DNA of 64,000 nt, taken from assembly GCF_001702265.1 (NCBI RefSeq), contig NZ_MAUE01000026.1, positions 353,604-417,603 on the forward strand, written 5' to 3'. Made by a program: the position numbers and the translations under genes. The notes below the pieces were generated by a model, which was given only the letters and a program-made list of their open reading frames with translations, was not told the DNA's origin and ran no database searches. The stretch comes from Pseudomonas aylmerensis. Its GTDB lineage: Bacteria > Pseudomonadota > Gammaproteobacteria > Pseudomonadales > Pseudomonadaceae. Of this stretch, positions 16,325-25,092 are shown piece after piece (position 1 is the first letter of the stretch; each line of letters opens with the position of its first letter).

Positions 16325-17170
16325 TTAAACCCCCAGGGACTTTTTATAGCGGCCTTCGACCATGCGGTTCCAGCTCAGCATGATCAGCAGATTGACCAAC
16401 AGCAGCACCACCGCGATGGTGGCGCCCATGGGCCAGTTGAGTTCCGAGAGGTACTGGTCGTACACCACGGTGGCGACCATTTTCAGGCGTCGTCCGCCAA
16501 GCAGGCCGGGAATCGCAAACGAACTGGCGGCCAGGCCGAACACGATCAGGGTGCCGGACAGCACGCCGGGCATCACCTGGGGCAACACGATCCTGCGCAT
16601 CACCGTGGCCTGGCTTGCACCCAGCGACAGCGCGGCCTGTTCAGCCGACGGATCGAGCTTTTGCAGCGAGGTCCACACCGGAATGATCATGAACGGCAGC
16701 ATCACGTGCACCAGCGCGATGATCACTGCGAATGGCGTGTACAGCAGCTTCACCGGGCGCCCGCCGAGGGCCTGGATCACCTGGTTGACCAGCCCGTCGG
16801 CACCCAGCAGCAGGCTCCAGCCGAAGGCGCGCACCACCACCGAAATCAGCAGCGGCGTGAGGATCAGGATCAGGAAGATCGAGCGCCATGGCGTGCCCAT
16901 GCGACTGAGGATGTAAGCCTCGGGGACGCCGATCACCACGCACAGCAGGGTCACCAGCGCGCTGATCCAGAAGGTGCGCCAGAAGATCTCGTAGAAGTAC
17001 GAGTCACTGAACAGCGCCAGGTAGTGGGCCAGGGTCCATTCATCACCCTTGACGCCGACCTGGTAGTCGAACACGTTGAACGACAGCACCAGTGTCAGCC
17101 CGAGCGGCAGGATCAGCAGCCCGGTAAACAGCAGCAGGGCCGGCAGTGAAAGCAAATAGCCGCGACTCAT
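16325..17170 (-). CDS. ABC transporter permease (PotB-like)
   Basis: A 281-residue inner membrane permease with an N-terminal anchor segment (LLSLPALLLFTGLLILPLGLTLVLSF region), a long periplasmic loop and the EAA loop AEQAALSLGASQATVMRRIVLPQVMPG. It pairs with the PotC-like permease. The start overlaps the stop of the ATPase gene by four bases. Confidence 0.86.
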   Translation of the reverse strand: MSRGYLLSLPALLLFTGLLILPLGLTLVLSFNVFDYQVGVKGDEWTLAHYLALFSDSYFYEIFWRTFWISALVTLLCVVIGVPEAYILSRMGTPWRSIFLILILTPLLISVVVRAFGWSLLLGADGLVNQVIQALGGRPVKLLYTPFAVIIALVHVMLPFMIIPVWTSLQKLDPSAEQAALSLGASQATVMRRIVLPQVMPGVLSGTLIVFGLAASSFAIPGLLGGRRLKMVATVVYDQYLSELNWPMGATIAVVLLLVNLLIMLSWNRMVEGRYKKSLGV

Positions 17171-18195
17171 GCGTGCACCTCATCCGCCGCCAGTACCCGC
17201 AGCAGTTCGGCCTGCCACTCCAGGCCGACCGCCGCGCCGCAGCCCAGCGGCGCGCTGCCGTCATTGCTGCGCACCACGGTGATTTCGCCGAGAGGGGTGT
17301 GGATGCGGTACAGCCATTGGCTGCCGAAGAAGTAGCGGTCGAGCACCTTGCCCTGCAGGCGCCCGGCACCGGCTTGCACCAGGCTGATCTTTTCCGGGCG
17401 CAGGCTCAGGACCAGTTCGCCGTCGCCGCTTTCGTGGCGCACTTGCGGGATACCCAGTTGATCGTAATCACCGGCGAGCAAGTTGGCCTTGCCGACGAAG
17501 TCCGAGATAAAGCGCGTACGCGGGTGTTCGTAGAGCTTGTACGGCGCATCGATCTGGGTCACGCGGCCGGCCTGCATCACCACCACGCGGTCGCTGATCG
17601 ACAGGGCTTCGGCCTGGTCGTGGGTCACCATCAACGTGGTGATACCGACGGCGCACTGGATGCGACGGATCTCGAACTGCATCTCTTCGCGCAGGTTGGC
17701 GTCGAGGTTGGACAGCGGTTCATCGAGCAGCAATACCGGTGGTTCGATCACCAGGGCGCGGGCCAGGGCCACGCGTTGGCGCTGGCCGCCGGACAGCTCC
17801 CGTGGGTAACGCTCGGCGTGGGGTGCCAGGCGCACCAGTTCGAGCACGGTCTTGACCTTGCTGGCGATCTCGGCGGACGGCACTTTGCGCATCTTCAGTC
17901 CGAAGGCGACGTTGTCGCGCACGGTCATGTGCGGGAACAGCGCATAGCTCTGGAATACCACGCCCAGGCCACGGCTGGCGGGCTTGGCGTGGGTAATGTC
18001 GCGCCCGTCGAGCAGGATCTGCCCGGCGCTGACATCGACGAAACCGGCGATCATTTGCAGAGTGGTGGTCTTGCCGCAGCCGGAAGGGCCGAGCAGCGAA
18101 ACGAACTCGCCTTTTTCCACCGCCAGGTCAGTGGCGACCACCGCGTCGACGGCGCCGTAGCGTTTGCTCAAGGCGTTGAGTTGGAGAAATGCCAT
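17167..18195 (-). CDS. ABC transporter ATP-binding protein (PotA-like)
   Basis: A 342-residue ATPase that leads the operon. Walker A is GPSGCGKTT (about residues 36-44), signature LSGGQRQRVALARAL, Walker B VLLLDEPLSNLD, and the H-loop VTHDQAEAL. The C-terminal part (about 240-340) is a TOBE-type domain with LSLRPEKISL. It should energise the two permeases. The gene is divergent from an IclR regulator across 242 bases. Confidence 0.88.
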   Translation of the reverse strand: MAFLQLNALSKRYGAVDAVVATDLAVEKGEFVSLLGPSGCGKTTTLQMIAGFVDVSAGQILLDGRDITHAKPASRGLGVVFQSYALFPHMTVRDNVAFGLKMRKVPSAEIASKVKTVLELVRLAPHAERYPRELSGGQRQRVALARALVIEPPVLLLDEPLSNLDANLREEMQFEIRRIQCAVGITTLMVTHDQAEALSISDRVVVMQAGRVTQIDAPYKLYEHPRTRFISDFVGKANLLAGDYDQLGIPQVRHESGDGELVLSLRPEKISLVQAGAGRLQGKVLDRYFFGSQWLYRIHTPLGEITVVRSNDGSAPLGCGAAVGLEWQAELLRVLAADEVHA

Positions 18196-18371
18196 GTCTG
18201 CGTTCCACCTTTTTTGAGTCGCGTCGAAACGCGCTTTTTTGTTTTGGGCAGATGCGAATGAGGTGTTGCCGGTGCGTTGGCGCTCGATCTTGAGTCGGCT
18301 GCCGTTAGTTGTTCATTTCGCCCCTGTGGACGCAGATTAGGACGAAGACTAGGATGGGCGGAAGATGGAAT

Positions 18372-18410
18372 TTCACTCAATGAACTACTTTTTTCGTTTT
18401 TATTCACTCA
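18372..18410. promoter_or_regulatory. Direct repeats in the IclR/ABC divergent promoter
   Basis: TTCACTCA occurs at 18372-18379 and again at 18403-18410, 31 bases apart (three helical turns), just upstream of the IclR gene. This is a plausible regulator site. The rest of the 18196-18437 gap shows no other clear element. Confidence 0.35.
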
Positions 18411-18437
18411 CCAGAATTTTCTAAGAGATCACGTGAT

Positions 18438-19268
18438 ATGGATTCCACTGAGCGGAATAAAAATGCCCGGGAAGTCGGCGCCGGCGGAGTCCCCCGACTG
18501 TTTGCGCTGCTGCGCACCCTGGGCGAGGTGCCGGAAGGTGGCGAACGCGTGACCCAACTTGCGCAACAGGTTGGCCTGTCCCAGCCCACCACTCACCGCC
18601 TGTTGCGCAGCCTGATGGATGAGGGCATGGTCGAGCAGGATGCGCGCAGCAAGCGCTATCGCTTGAGCCTGGAGTTCTTCGCGCTGGCGGCGAACGCGGG
18701 CAAGACCGGCAACCTGCGCGACCTGGTGCGGCCGAGCATGCTGCGCCTGAGTGCGTCATTGGGTGATTCGCTGTTCCTGCTGGCGCGCAGTGGCTTCGAT
18801 GCGATTTGCCTCGACCGCAGCGAAGGGCCGTACCCGATCCGTACCTTCACCGGCGATATCGGCGGGCGGGTGGCGCTGGGCGTGGGCCAGGGCAGCCTGG
18901 CGATCCTGGCGTTCCTGCCGGAAGAAGAGCGCGAGACGGTGATCCGCTACAACCTGCCACGGCTCAAGGACTTTCACCTGTACGACGAGGTGCTGCTGCG
19001 CTCGGAGGTCGAGAACGTGCGCAACCTGGGTTATGCGGCGCGCAATACCGGGGTGCTGGAAGGCATGGCGGGCCTGGCGGTGCCGATCCTCAATCGCGAC
19101 GGCCACGCGGTAGCGGCGCTGAGTGTGGCAACCATCAGTGATCGGTTGGGGCCGAGCCGCTTGCCAATGGTGGTTGAGTTGCTCAAGCGCGAAGCGGCGG
19201 CGATCGGGCCGAGGATCAACCCGTTCGATCCGACCCTGCGCAGGCCGTCGCAGACCTTCGGTGGGTAA
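18438..19268 (+). CDS. IclR-family transcriptional regulator
   Basis: A 276-residue IclR protein. The N-terminal winged helix (about residues 18-80) includes VTQLAQQVGLSQPTTHRLLRSLMDEGMVEQD. The C-terminal effector domain contains CLDRSEGPYPIRTFTGDIGGRVALGVGQGSLAIL and GLAVPILNRDGHAVAALSVATISDRL, typical of the family. It is divergent from the ABC transporter/oxidase operon and is its likely regulator. Confidence 0.88.
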   Translation: MDSTERNKNAREVGAGGVPRLFALLRTLGEVPEGGERVTQLAQQVGLSQPTTHRLLRSLMDEGMVEQDARSKRYRLSLEFFALAANAGKTGNLRDLVRPSMLRLSASLGDSLFLLARSGFDAICLDRSEGPYPIRTFTGDIGGRVALGVGQGSLAILAFLPEEERETVIRYNLPRLKDFHLYDEVLLRSEVENVRNLGYAARNTGVLEGMAGLAVPILNRDGHAVAALSVATISDRLGPSRLPMVVELLKREAAAIGPRINPFDPTLRRPSQTFGG

Positions 19269-19296
19269 CCCCTCTCCGCCACGATGAAGAACCAGT

Positions 19297-19385
19297 GTGG
19301 GAGCGGGCTTGCTCGCGAGTGCGATAGATCAGTCATGGATATGTCCACTGACACACCGCTTTCGCGAGCAAGCCCGCCCCCCCCA
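19297..19385. repeat. REPIN element
   Basis: Left arm GTGTGGGAGCGGGCTTGCTC and right arm GCGAGCAAGCCCGCCC enclose a variable centre, between the convergent IclR and response-regulator genes. The right end has decayed to a run of C. Confidence 0.8.
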
Positions 19386-19389
19386 TTGT

Positions 19390-20055
19390 TCAGATCGCGG
19401 CCAGGGCCACGGATGTCGCCGCCGTCCGGGTCTCCACCCCCAACTTCACATACACATGCTCCAGATGCTTGTTCACCGTCCTGGGGCTCAACCCCAGGAT
19501 GTCACCGATATCCCGATTGGTCTTGCCGCACGCGACCCAGCGCAAGACCTCCACCTCACGCTCGGTCAACTGGAACCTGGCCGACAGCAGCCGCTGTGCC
19601 GGCTCATCCTCCAGCGTCAGCACATTCGGCTGCGTCGCCTCCCGCGCCGACAGCAAGATGCGTGACGTGCGCAGGTGCGCCGCCACCCGTGCCAGTACCT
19701 CATCGGTCTGGATCGGTTTGGTCACGTAGTCACTGCCACCCACCTCGAAGCCTTGCACCACGTGCTTGCTGTCGGTCAGCCCGGTCATGAACACCACCGG
19801 CACATCCGCGCTGGCCGGCATTGCCTTGAGCCGGCGACAGGTTTCGAAACCGTCCAGGCCGGGCATCATCGCGTCCAGCAGGATCAGGTCCGGACGCCGG
19901 CGTTGCACGCGGTTCAACGCGCTGAGGCCGTCCAGGGCCACCAGCACCATGTAGCCGGCGTCGTCGAGCGCGTCACAGAGCAATGCCAGGTTGTCCGGGG
20001 TGTCGTCGACGATCAGCACCACGCCGGGTTCAGTGCTGTGGGTGAGTGCATTCAT
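19390..20055 (-). CDS. LuxR/NarL-type response regulator
   Basis: A 221-residue response regulator. The receiver domain (about residues 12-128) has acidic residues in LIVDDT, the phosphoacceptor Asp in LILLDAMMPGLDG (residue 61) and Lys in VTKPIQTDE. The C-terminal LuxR helix-turn-helix (about 155-215) contains LTEREVEVLRWVACGKTNRDIGDILGLSPRTVNKHLEHVYVKLG. The ATG at 20055 overlaps the end of the hybrid kinase gene by 26 bases, so it is the evident partner. The CATACGTCA-N4-ACGTAT elements at 23.6 and 35.1 kb are candidate binding sites (inference). Confidence 0.87.
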   Translation of the reverse strand: MNALTHSTEPGVVLIVDDTPDNLALLCDALDDAGYMVLVALDGLSALNRVQRRRPDLILLDAMMPGLDGFETCRRLKAMPASADVPVVFMTGLTDSKHVVQGFEVGGSDYVTKPIQTDEVLARVAAHLRTSRILLSAREATQPNVLTLEDEPAQRLLSARFQLTEREVEVLRWVACGKTNRDIGDILGLSPRTVNKHLEHVYVKLGVETRTAATSVALAAI

Positions 20056-23000
20056 CTGCGGCCTCCTTGAGGGTTCGGTTGAGTTCATCCAGGCGAAAGC
20101 CCTTGAGCAGCCCGCGCAGCTTGGTGATGAACGGTTCGGCATCGGGGCGGTGTGCAAGGATCGTGTCGAGTTTGGCGTGCAGGCCGCGCACATAGCCGAT
20201 GGCGCTGAGTTCCGCCAGGGCGGCAAGGTCTTCAGGGCTGGGCAATACGCTGGGCGGCGGCGGTGCGGTGAAGGTCTTGGTGCGCCGCAGCCACTGCAGG
20301 TCCAGGTGCTGTTGCAGGCGCCCGAGCAGTTCCGGGGTGCGCACCGGCTTGGCCAGGTAGTCGTTGCAGGCCGCGGCGATGCTGCGCTCGCGGTCGTCGG
20401 TAAAGGCGTTGGCGGAGATCACGATGATCGGCGCGGTGCACAGCGCATTGCGCCGGATCAGGCGGCTGGTTTCGTAGCCGTCCAGGGTCGGCATCGACAG
20501 GTCCATCAGGATCAGGTCCGGGGCCAGCAGCGCCACCTGGCGAATCGCATCCTGGCCGTTGCTGGCCTGCACCACCTCAAAGCCCAACGGCGTGAGCATG
20601 CCACTGAGCACCTTGCGATGGTCCACATGGTCGTCCACCACCAGGATGCGCCGACGCGCGCCCTGGTAGCCGATGATGTCGTGTTCCACATGCACCACCG
20701 CCTGCGGCGCGCGCACCTGGGACAGAAACAGTCGCACCTGGAAGCAGGTGCCTTTGTCCAGTTCGCTGGTCACGCGCAGCTCGCCGCCCATCAAGGAGGT
20801 GAGCATGCGCGTGATGGTCAGCCCGAGGCCGACGCCCTTGTCCTGGCGCATCAGGTCGCCGCGTTCGAACGGCTGGAAAATCCGCTCGATCTGCCCCGGA
20901 TCAATGCCGATGCCGGTGTCGATGATTTCGAAATTGGCAGTCTCGCGCCTGTAGCTGACCCGCAGGCACACCTCGCCGCTGTCGGTGAAATTCACCGCAT
21001 TGCCGAGCAGGTTGATGAGGATCTGGCGCACGCGCTTTTCGTCGCCGCGCACCACCGCCGGGATCTTGCCCACGCAGTCCAGGCGAAAGCGCAGGCCCTT
21101 GTCCTGGGCTTGCGGCGTGAACATCTGCTCCAGGTCATGGATCAGTTCGGGGAAGGGGATTTCGGTGAGTTCCAGGCGCAGCTTGCCGGCCTCGATCTTG
21201 GCCACATCCAGCAGGCCGTCGATCAGCGACAACAGGTGCGAGCCGCTGCGCAGGATGGTCGCGAGTGCGTCCTGGTGCTGCTCGGGCATGGCGCCGTCAC
21301 GCTGCAGGATTTGGGTAAAGCCGAGAATGCTGTTCAGCGGCGTGCGCAGCTCATGGGACAGCCCGGTGACATAGCGGCTCTTGGCGGCGTTGGCGGCTTC
21401 GGAGGCTTCCTTGGCGTGTTGCAGGGCCTGGTCGGTGAGGCTGTGGGCGTCGATTTCGTGCATCAGCAGCAAGGTCTGGCGGTCGGACTCTTCCTGGGCC
21501 ACGCGCCGGCTTTCGCGGGTCAGCACCACCCACCAGGCGAGCACGGCGGCCAGTACCGAGAGGGTCAGGAAGGCCTTGAAGAACGCTTGGTACAGGGTCT
21601 CGGAGTGCGGCAAACCCTGGGCCGCCTGCACGTAAATCAACGCCAGGGCGCTGGCGAGCAACAGCTCCAGTACCAGCAGCAACCCCAGGTAATGGGCCAG
21701 CCGTGTGTGCAGGCGCGGCATCAGGGTAGTCGGCAGCAGCCAGCGCAACACGCCTTCGAACTGGGTGACCAGGCGCGCGTGGGGTTTGCAGCGATCGCCG
21801 CAACGTGCGTCCAGTGAACAACACAGCGAGCAGATGGGCGTGCTGTAGGCCGGGCAGAACGCCATGTCGGCGGTTTCGAACGGGTTGCTGCACAGCCCGC
21901 ACACCGCGTGGGTGGCGGGCGCCACCGGGTGGATCAGTTGCAGGTCGCTAGTGCGTGCGATGTAGTACTTGCCTTTCGTCAGCCAGGCCAACAGCGGCGC
22001 CATGATCAAGGCCGTGCCCAGCGCCACGAACGGCGGCGCGGCCTGGGCCAGGCTGCCGAACAGCCCGAAGTGCGCGAGGATCGACAGTAACGAGGCGACC
22101 AGCATCGAGCCGACACCCACCGGGTTGATGTCGTAGAGGTGCGCGCGCTTGAACTCGATGTGCCTGGGCGACAGCCCCAGCGGTTTGTTGATCACCAGGT
22201 CAGCGACCAGCGTGCCGATCCAGGCAATCGCAATATTGGCGTAGAGCCCCAGCACCTGGTCGATCACATCGAACACGCCCAGCTCCATCAGCATCAGCGC
22301 GATGGCCACGTTGAACACCAGCCACACCACGCGGCCCGGGTGGCTGTGGGTCACGCGGGCAAAGAAGTTCGACCAGGCCAGGGAGCCGGCGTAGGCATTG
22401 GTCAGGTTGATCTTCATCTGCGAGATGAACACGAAGAGCACCATCGCGCCCAGCGCCCATTCCGGCGAGCTGAACACGTACCGGAACGCGACCAGGTACA
22501 TCTGGGTCGGCTCGGCGGCGCGTTCCATGGGGATTTCATGTTGCAAGGCGAGAAACGCGAGGAACGCGCCGGCGAACATTTTCAACGCGCCGGGGATGAT
22601 CCAGCCAGGGCCGGCGCAGAGCAGGGCGGCCCACCAGCGCTTACGGTTGGCGGCGGTTTTTTCCGGCAGGAAGCGCAGGTAGTCCACTTGCTCGCCGATC
22701 TGCGTCACCAGTGACAGCGCCACCGTGCAGGCGGCGCAGAACGCCAGCAGGTTGAAGCCGCCGCCATCGCCGCTGCGTCCGACGAAGCTGGTCCAGTCGC
22801 TGAAGGCGTCGGGGTTTTTCCACCACACAAAGCCATAGGGCAGCACCAGCAACAGCAGCCACACCGGTTGCGTCCACAGCTGCAGGCGGCTGATCAACGT
22901 CACGCCGTAGGCCACCAGCGGGATCACCAGCAGCGAGCAGATCACGTAGGCGATCGCCAGCGGGATATGAAAATACAGCTCCAGCGCCAGGGCCATGATC

Positions 23001-23413
23001 GCCGCTTCCAGGGCGAAGAACAGGAAGGTGAAGCTGGCGTAGATCAGCGAGGTGATGGTCGAGCCGATATAGCCGAAGCCGGCGCCACGGGTCAGCAGGT
23101 CCATGTCCACGCCATAGCGCGCCGCGTAGTAACTGATGGGCAGGCCGGTGAGGAAGATCACCAGGCTGATGGCGAGAATCGCCCAGAACGTATTGGTGAA
23201 GCCGTAACTCAGGGCCAGCACGCCGCCGATGGCTTCCAGAGCCAGGAAGGACACCGCGCCCAGGGCCGTGTTGGCGATGCGCAGCTCCGACCATTTGCGA
23301 AAGGACTTGGGGGTGTAGCGCAGGGCGTAGTCTTCCATGGTCTCGTCGGCGACCCAGGTGTTGTAGTCGCGGCGGATCTTGACGATGCGCTGGGTGCCGG
23401 GGAGGGGGTGCAC
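20030..23413 (-). CDS. NCS1-family transporter fused to hybrid histidine kinase/receiver
   Basis: About 1127 residues from a GTG start at 23413, chosen because upstream frame is REPIN DNA and a CCGGAG site precedes it. Residues 30-490 are an NCS1 (cytosine/allantoin-permease-like) transporter of about 12 segments. Then comes a Cys-rich stretch (about 505-542: CGLC, FCPAY, ICSLCC, CGDRC), two more membrane segments (about 575-596 and 610-632), a histidine kinase with the H-box SHELRTP (His about 687) and ATP-binding motifs NLLGNAVNFTDSG, DTGIGI and GVGLGL, and a receiver with Asp about 971 in LILMDLSMP. A short C-terminal region follows. By analogy with transporter-kinases such as CbrA, the permease part probably senses or imports the signal. 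It overlaps its response regulator and is divergent from urtA. Confidence 0.88.
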   Translation of the reverse strand: MHPLPGTQRIVKIRRDYNTWVADETMEDYALRYTPKSFRKWSELRIANTALGAVSFLALEAIGGVLALSYGFTNTFWAILAISLVIFLTGLPISYYAARYGVDMDLLTRGAGFGYIGSTITSLIYASFTFLFFALEAAIMALALELYFHIPLAIAYVICSLLVIPLVAYGVTLISRLQLWTQPVWLLLLVLPYGFVWWKNPDAFSDWTSFVGRSGDGGGFNLLAFCAACTVALSLVTQIGEQVDYLRFLPEKTAANRKRWWAALLCAGPGWIIPGALKMFAGAFLAFLALQHEIPMERAAEPTQMYLVAFRYVFSSPEWALGAMVLFVFISQMKINLTNAYAGSLAWSNFFARVTHSHPGRVVWLVFNVAIALMLMELGVFDVIDQVLGLYANIAIAWIGTLVADLVINKPLGLSPRHIEFKRAHLYDINPVGVGSMLVASLLSILAHFGLFGSLAQAAPPFVALGTALIMAPLLAWLTKGKYYIARTSDLQLIHPVAPATHAVCGLCSNPFETADMAFCPAYSTPICSLCCSLDARCGDRCKPHARLVTQFEGVLRWLLPTTLMPRLHTRLAHYLGLLLVLELLLASALALIYVQAAQGLPHSETLYQAFFKAFLTLSVLAAVLAWWVVLTRESRRVAQEESDRQTLLLMHEIDAHSLTDQALQHAKEASEAANAAKSRYVTGLSHELRTPLNSILGFTQILQRDGAMPEQHQDALATILRSGSHLLSLIDGLLDVAKIEAGKLRLELTEIPFPELIHDLEQMFTPQAQDKGLRFRLDCVGKIPAVVRGDEKRVRQILINLLGNAVNFTDSGEVCLRVSYRRETANFEIIDTGIGIDPGQIERIFQPFERGDLMRQDKGVGLGLTITRMLTSLMGGELRVTSELDKGTCFQVRLFLSQVRAPQAVVHVEHDIIGYQGARRRILVVDDHVDHRKVLSGMLTPLGFEVVQASNGQDAIRQVALLAPDLILMDLSMPTLDGYETSRLIRRNALCTAPIIVISANAFTDDRERSIAAACNDYLAKPVRTPELLGRLQQHLDLQWLRRTKTFTAPPPPSVLPSPEDLAALAELSAIGYVRGLHAKLDTILAHRPDAEPFITKLRGLLKGFRLDELNRTLKEAADECTHPQH

Positions 23414-23475
23414 GGTGGGATGGCTCCGGGGAGTGGGCAAGGTGGATGAGCAAGTTCCGTGCCCCGATTCAAAAT

Positions 23476-23562
23476 GTGCGAGCTGGCCTGCCTGCGATGG
23501 CGGTAGGTCAGGCATGGGAAGTCGATGGATACACCGCCATCGCAGGCCAGCCAGCTCCCGCA
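23476..23562. repeat. Degenerate REPIN upstream of the hybrid kinase
   Basis: GTGCGAGCTGGCCTGCCTGC at the left and GGCCAGCCAGCTCCCGC at the right form diverged REP arms with a variable centre. It falls in the upstream part of the open frame of the kinase gene, arguing for a start downstream of it. Confidence 0.65.
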
Positions 23563-23614
23563 TTGATCGGTGCTGTCAGGGCGGGCGGGATCCTGCTCGA
23601 AAATGGTGCGCAGT

Positions 23615-23657
23615 GGCATACGTCAAATGACGTATGCCGTTACGTCAGGCTGCGTAT
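23615..23657. promoter_or_regulatory. Tandem palindromic operators before urtA
   Basis: A perfect palindrome with 11-base arms (GGCATACGTCA at 23615-23625, TGACGTATGCC at 23628-23638, two bases between) is followed at once by a second, weaker copy: TTACGTCA at 23640-23647 and GCGTAT at 23652-23657. Centres are about 22 bases apart, two helical turns. The same CATACGTCA-N4-ACGTAT pattern recurs before fmdA at 35124. It is a candidate binding site for the neighbouring NarL-type response regulator. Confidence 0.6.
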
Positions 23658-23713
23658 ACCCGTGCTGGCCGGCCGCCGCCATGCTGGACCCCTCATTGCA
23701 GAGGAGTCGCCCC

Positions 23714-24922
23714 ATGGCACCACGATTGATCCGCTCCAAACCCCTGTTGGCCTTGTCCTTGCTGGCGGCCGCACTGTTCAGCCAGGGCGTGCTGGCCGAT
23801 AACGAAGGCCTGGCCGTGACCCCGACTGAAGTCACCGTCGGCCAGTTGCACTCGGCCACCGGCACCATGGCGATTTCCGAAACCGGTTCGATCCAGGCCG
23901 AACGCCTGGCCATCGAGCAGATCAACGCTTCGGGCGGGATCCTGGGACGGCAGATCAAGGTGATCCAGGAAGACGGCGCCTCCGACTGGCCGACCTTCGC
24001 CGAAAAGGCCAAGAAGCTGCTGGTCAACGACAAGGTTGCCGCCGTGTTCGGCTGCTGGACCTCGGCCTCGCGCAAGGCTGTGCTGCCGATCTTCGAGAAA
24101 GAAAACGGCCTGCTCTACTACCCGACCTTCTATGAGGGCCTGGAACAGTCGAAAAACGTGATCTACACCGGGCAGGAAGCCACCCAGCAGATCCTCGCCA
24201 GCCTCGACTGGATCGCCAAGACCAAGGGCGCCAAGACGTTCTACCTGGTCGGCTCCGACTACATCTGGCCGCGCACCTCAATGAAGATCGCGCGCAAGCA
24301 CATTGAAAACGTGCTGCACGGCACCGTGGTCGGCGAAGACTACTACCCACTCGGCAACACTCAGTTCGGTTCGCTGATCAACAAGGTCAAGCTGAAGAAA
24401 CCGGACGTGGTCTTCGCGGCAGTGGTCGGTGGCTCCAACGTGGCGTTCTACAAACAGCTCAACGCGGCAGGTGTGAATTCGTCCAAGCAAACCTTGCTGA
24501 CCCTGTCGGTGACCGAAGACGAACTGCTCGGCATCGGCGGCGAAAACATGGCCGGTTTCTATGCCTCGATGAAGTACTTCCAGAGCCTGGACAACCCCAA
24601 CAACAAAGCCTTCGTCGAAGCCTTCAAGGCCAAGTACGGCAAGGACGCGGTGATCGGCGACGTGACCCAGGCGGCCTACCTCGGCCCATGGCTGTGGAAA
24701 GCAGCGGTCGAGAAGGCCGGCAGTTTCGACGTGGATAAAGTCGTCGCCGCCTCGCCGGGCATCGAGCTGAAAACCGCGCCGGAAGGCTACGTGAAGATCC
24801 ACGAGAACCATCATTTGTGGAGCAAGTCGCGCATCGGTGAAGTGCAGCCCAACGGCCAGTTCAAGGTGATCTACGAGTCGGATCTGATCGAGCCGAACCC
24901 GTTTCCCAAAGGCTACCAATAA
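23714..24922 (+). CDS. urtA: Urea/short-amide ABC transporter substrate-binding protein
   Basis: A 402-residue periplasmic binding protein with signal peptide (MAPRLIRSKPLLALSLLAAALFSQGVLA). Family segments are VGQLHSATGTMAISE, EDGASDWPTFAEKAKKLL, VFGCWTSASRKAVLPIFE, NGLLYYPTFYEGLEQS, GSDYIWPRTSMKIAR and DVTQAAYLGPWLWKAA, diagnostic for the UrtA/FmdD branch of amide-binding proteins. ATG at 23714 follows GAGGAGTCG. It leads urtABCDE, separated from urtB by a REPIN. Either urea or short-chain amides could be the ligand, since FmdD-type proteins are close relatives and formamidase/amidase genes occur 10 kb away. Confidence 0.88.
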   Translation: MAPRLIRSKPLLALSLLAAALFSQGVLADNEGLAVTPTEVTVGQLHSATGTMAISETGSIQAERLAIEQINASGGILGRQIKVIQEDGASDWPTFAEKAKKLLVNDKVAAVFGCWTSASRKAVLPIFEKENGLLYYPTFYEGLEQSKNVIYTGQEATQQILASLDWIAKTKGAKTFYLVGSDYIWPRTSMKIARKHIENVLHGTVVGEDYYPLGNTQFGSLINKVKLKKPDVVFAAVVGGSNVAFYKQLNAAGVNSSKQTLLTLSVTEDELLGIGGENMAGFYASMKYFQSLDNPNNKAFVEAFKAKYGKDAVIGDVTQAAYLGPWLWKAAVEKAGSFDVDKVVAASPGIELKTAPEGYVKIHENHHLWSKSRIGEVQPNGQFKVIYESDLIEPNPFPKGYQ

Positions 24923-24947
24923 GCCTGGATCTGGCGCTGATCTAAAG

Positions 24948-25035
24948 GTGGGAGCGGGCTTGCTCGCGAAAGCGCAGTGTCATTCACAGATGGTTTGACT
25001 GATGCACCGCATTCGCGAGCAAGCCCGCTCCCACA
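24948..25035. repeat. REPIN between urtA and urtB
   Basis: GTGGGAGCGGGCTTGCTCGC and GCGAGCAAGCCCGCTCCCAC are near-perfect complementary arms with a variable centre. Its position inside the operon, right after the binding-protein gene, may stabilise or attenuate the transcript so that UrtA is made in excess (inference). Confidence 0.85.
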
Positions 25036-25092
25036 TAAATCAAAAGCAGACCTTGGTTTTCATCATTACCTCCCGCTCAGGAGACCATCATC

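Noticed and set aside
19991..21817. A 608-codon plus-strand open frame
   Set aside because: Antisense to the hybrid histidine kinase; no domain is recognisable.
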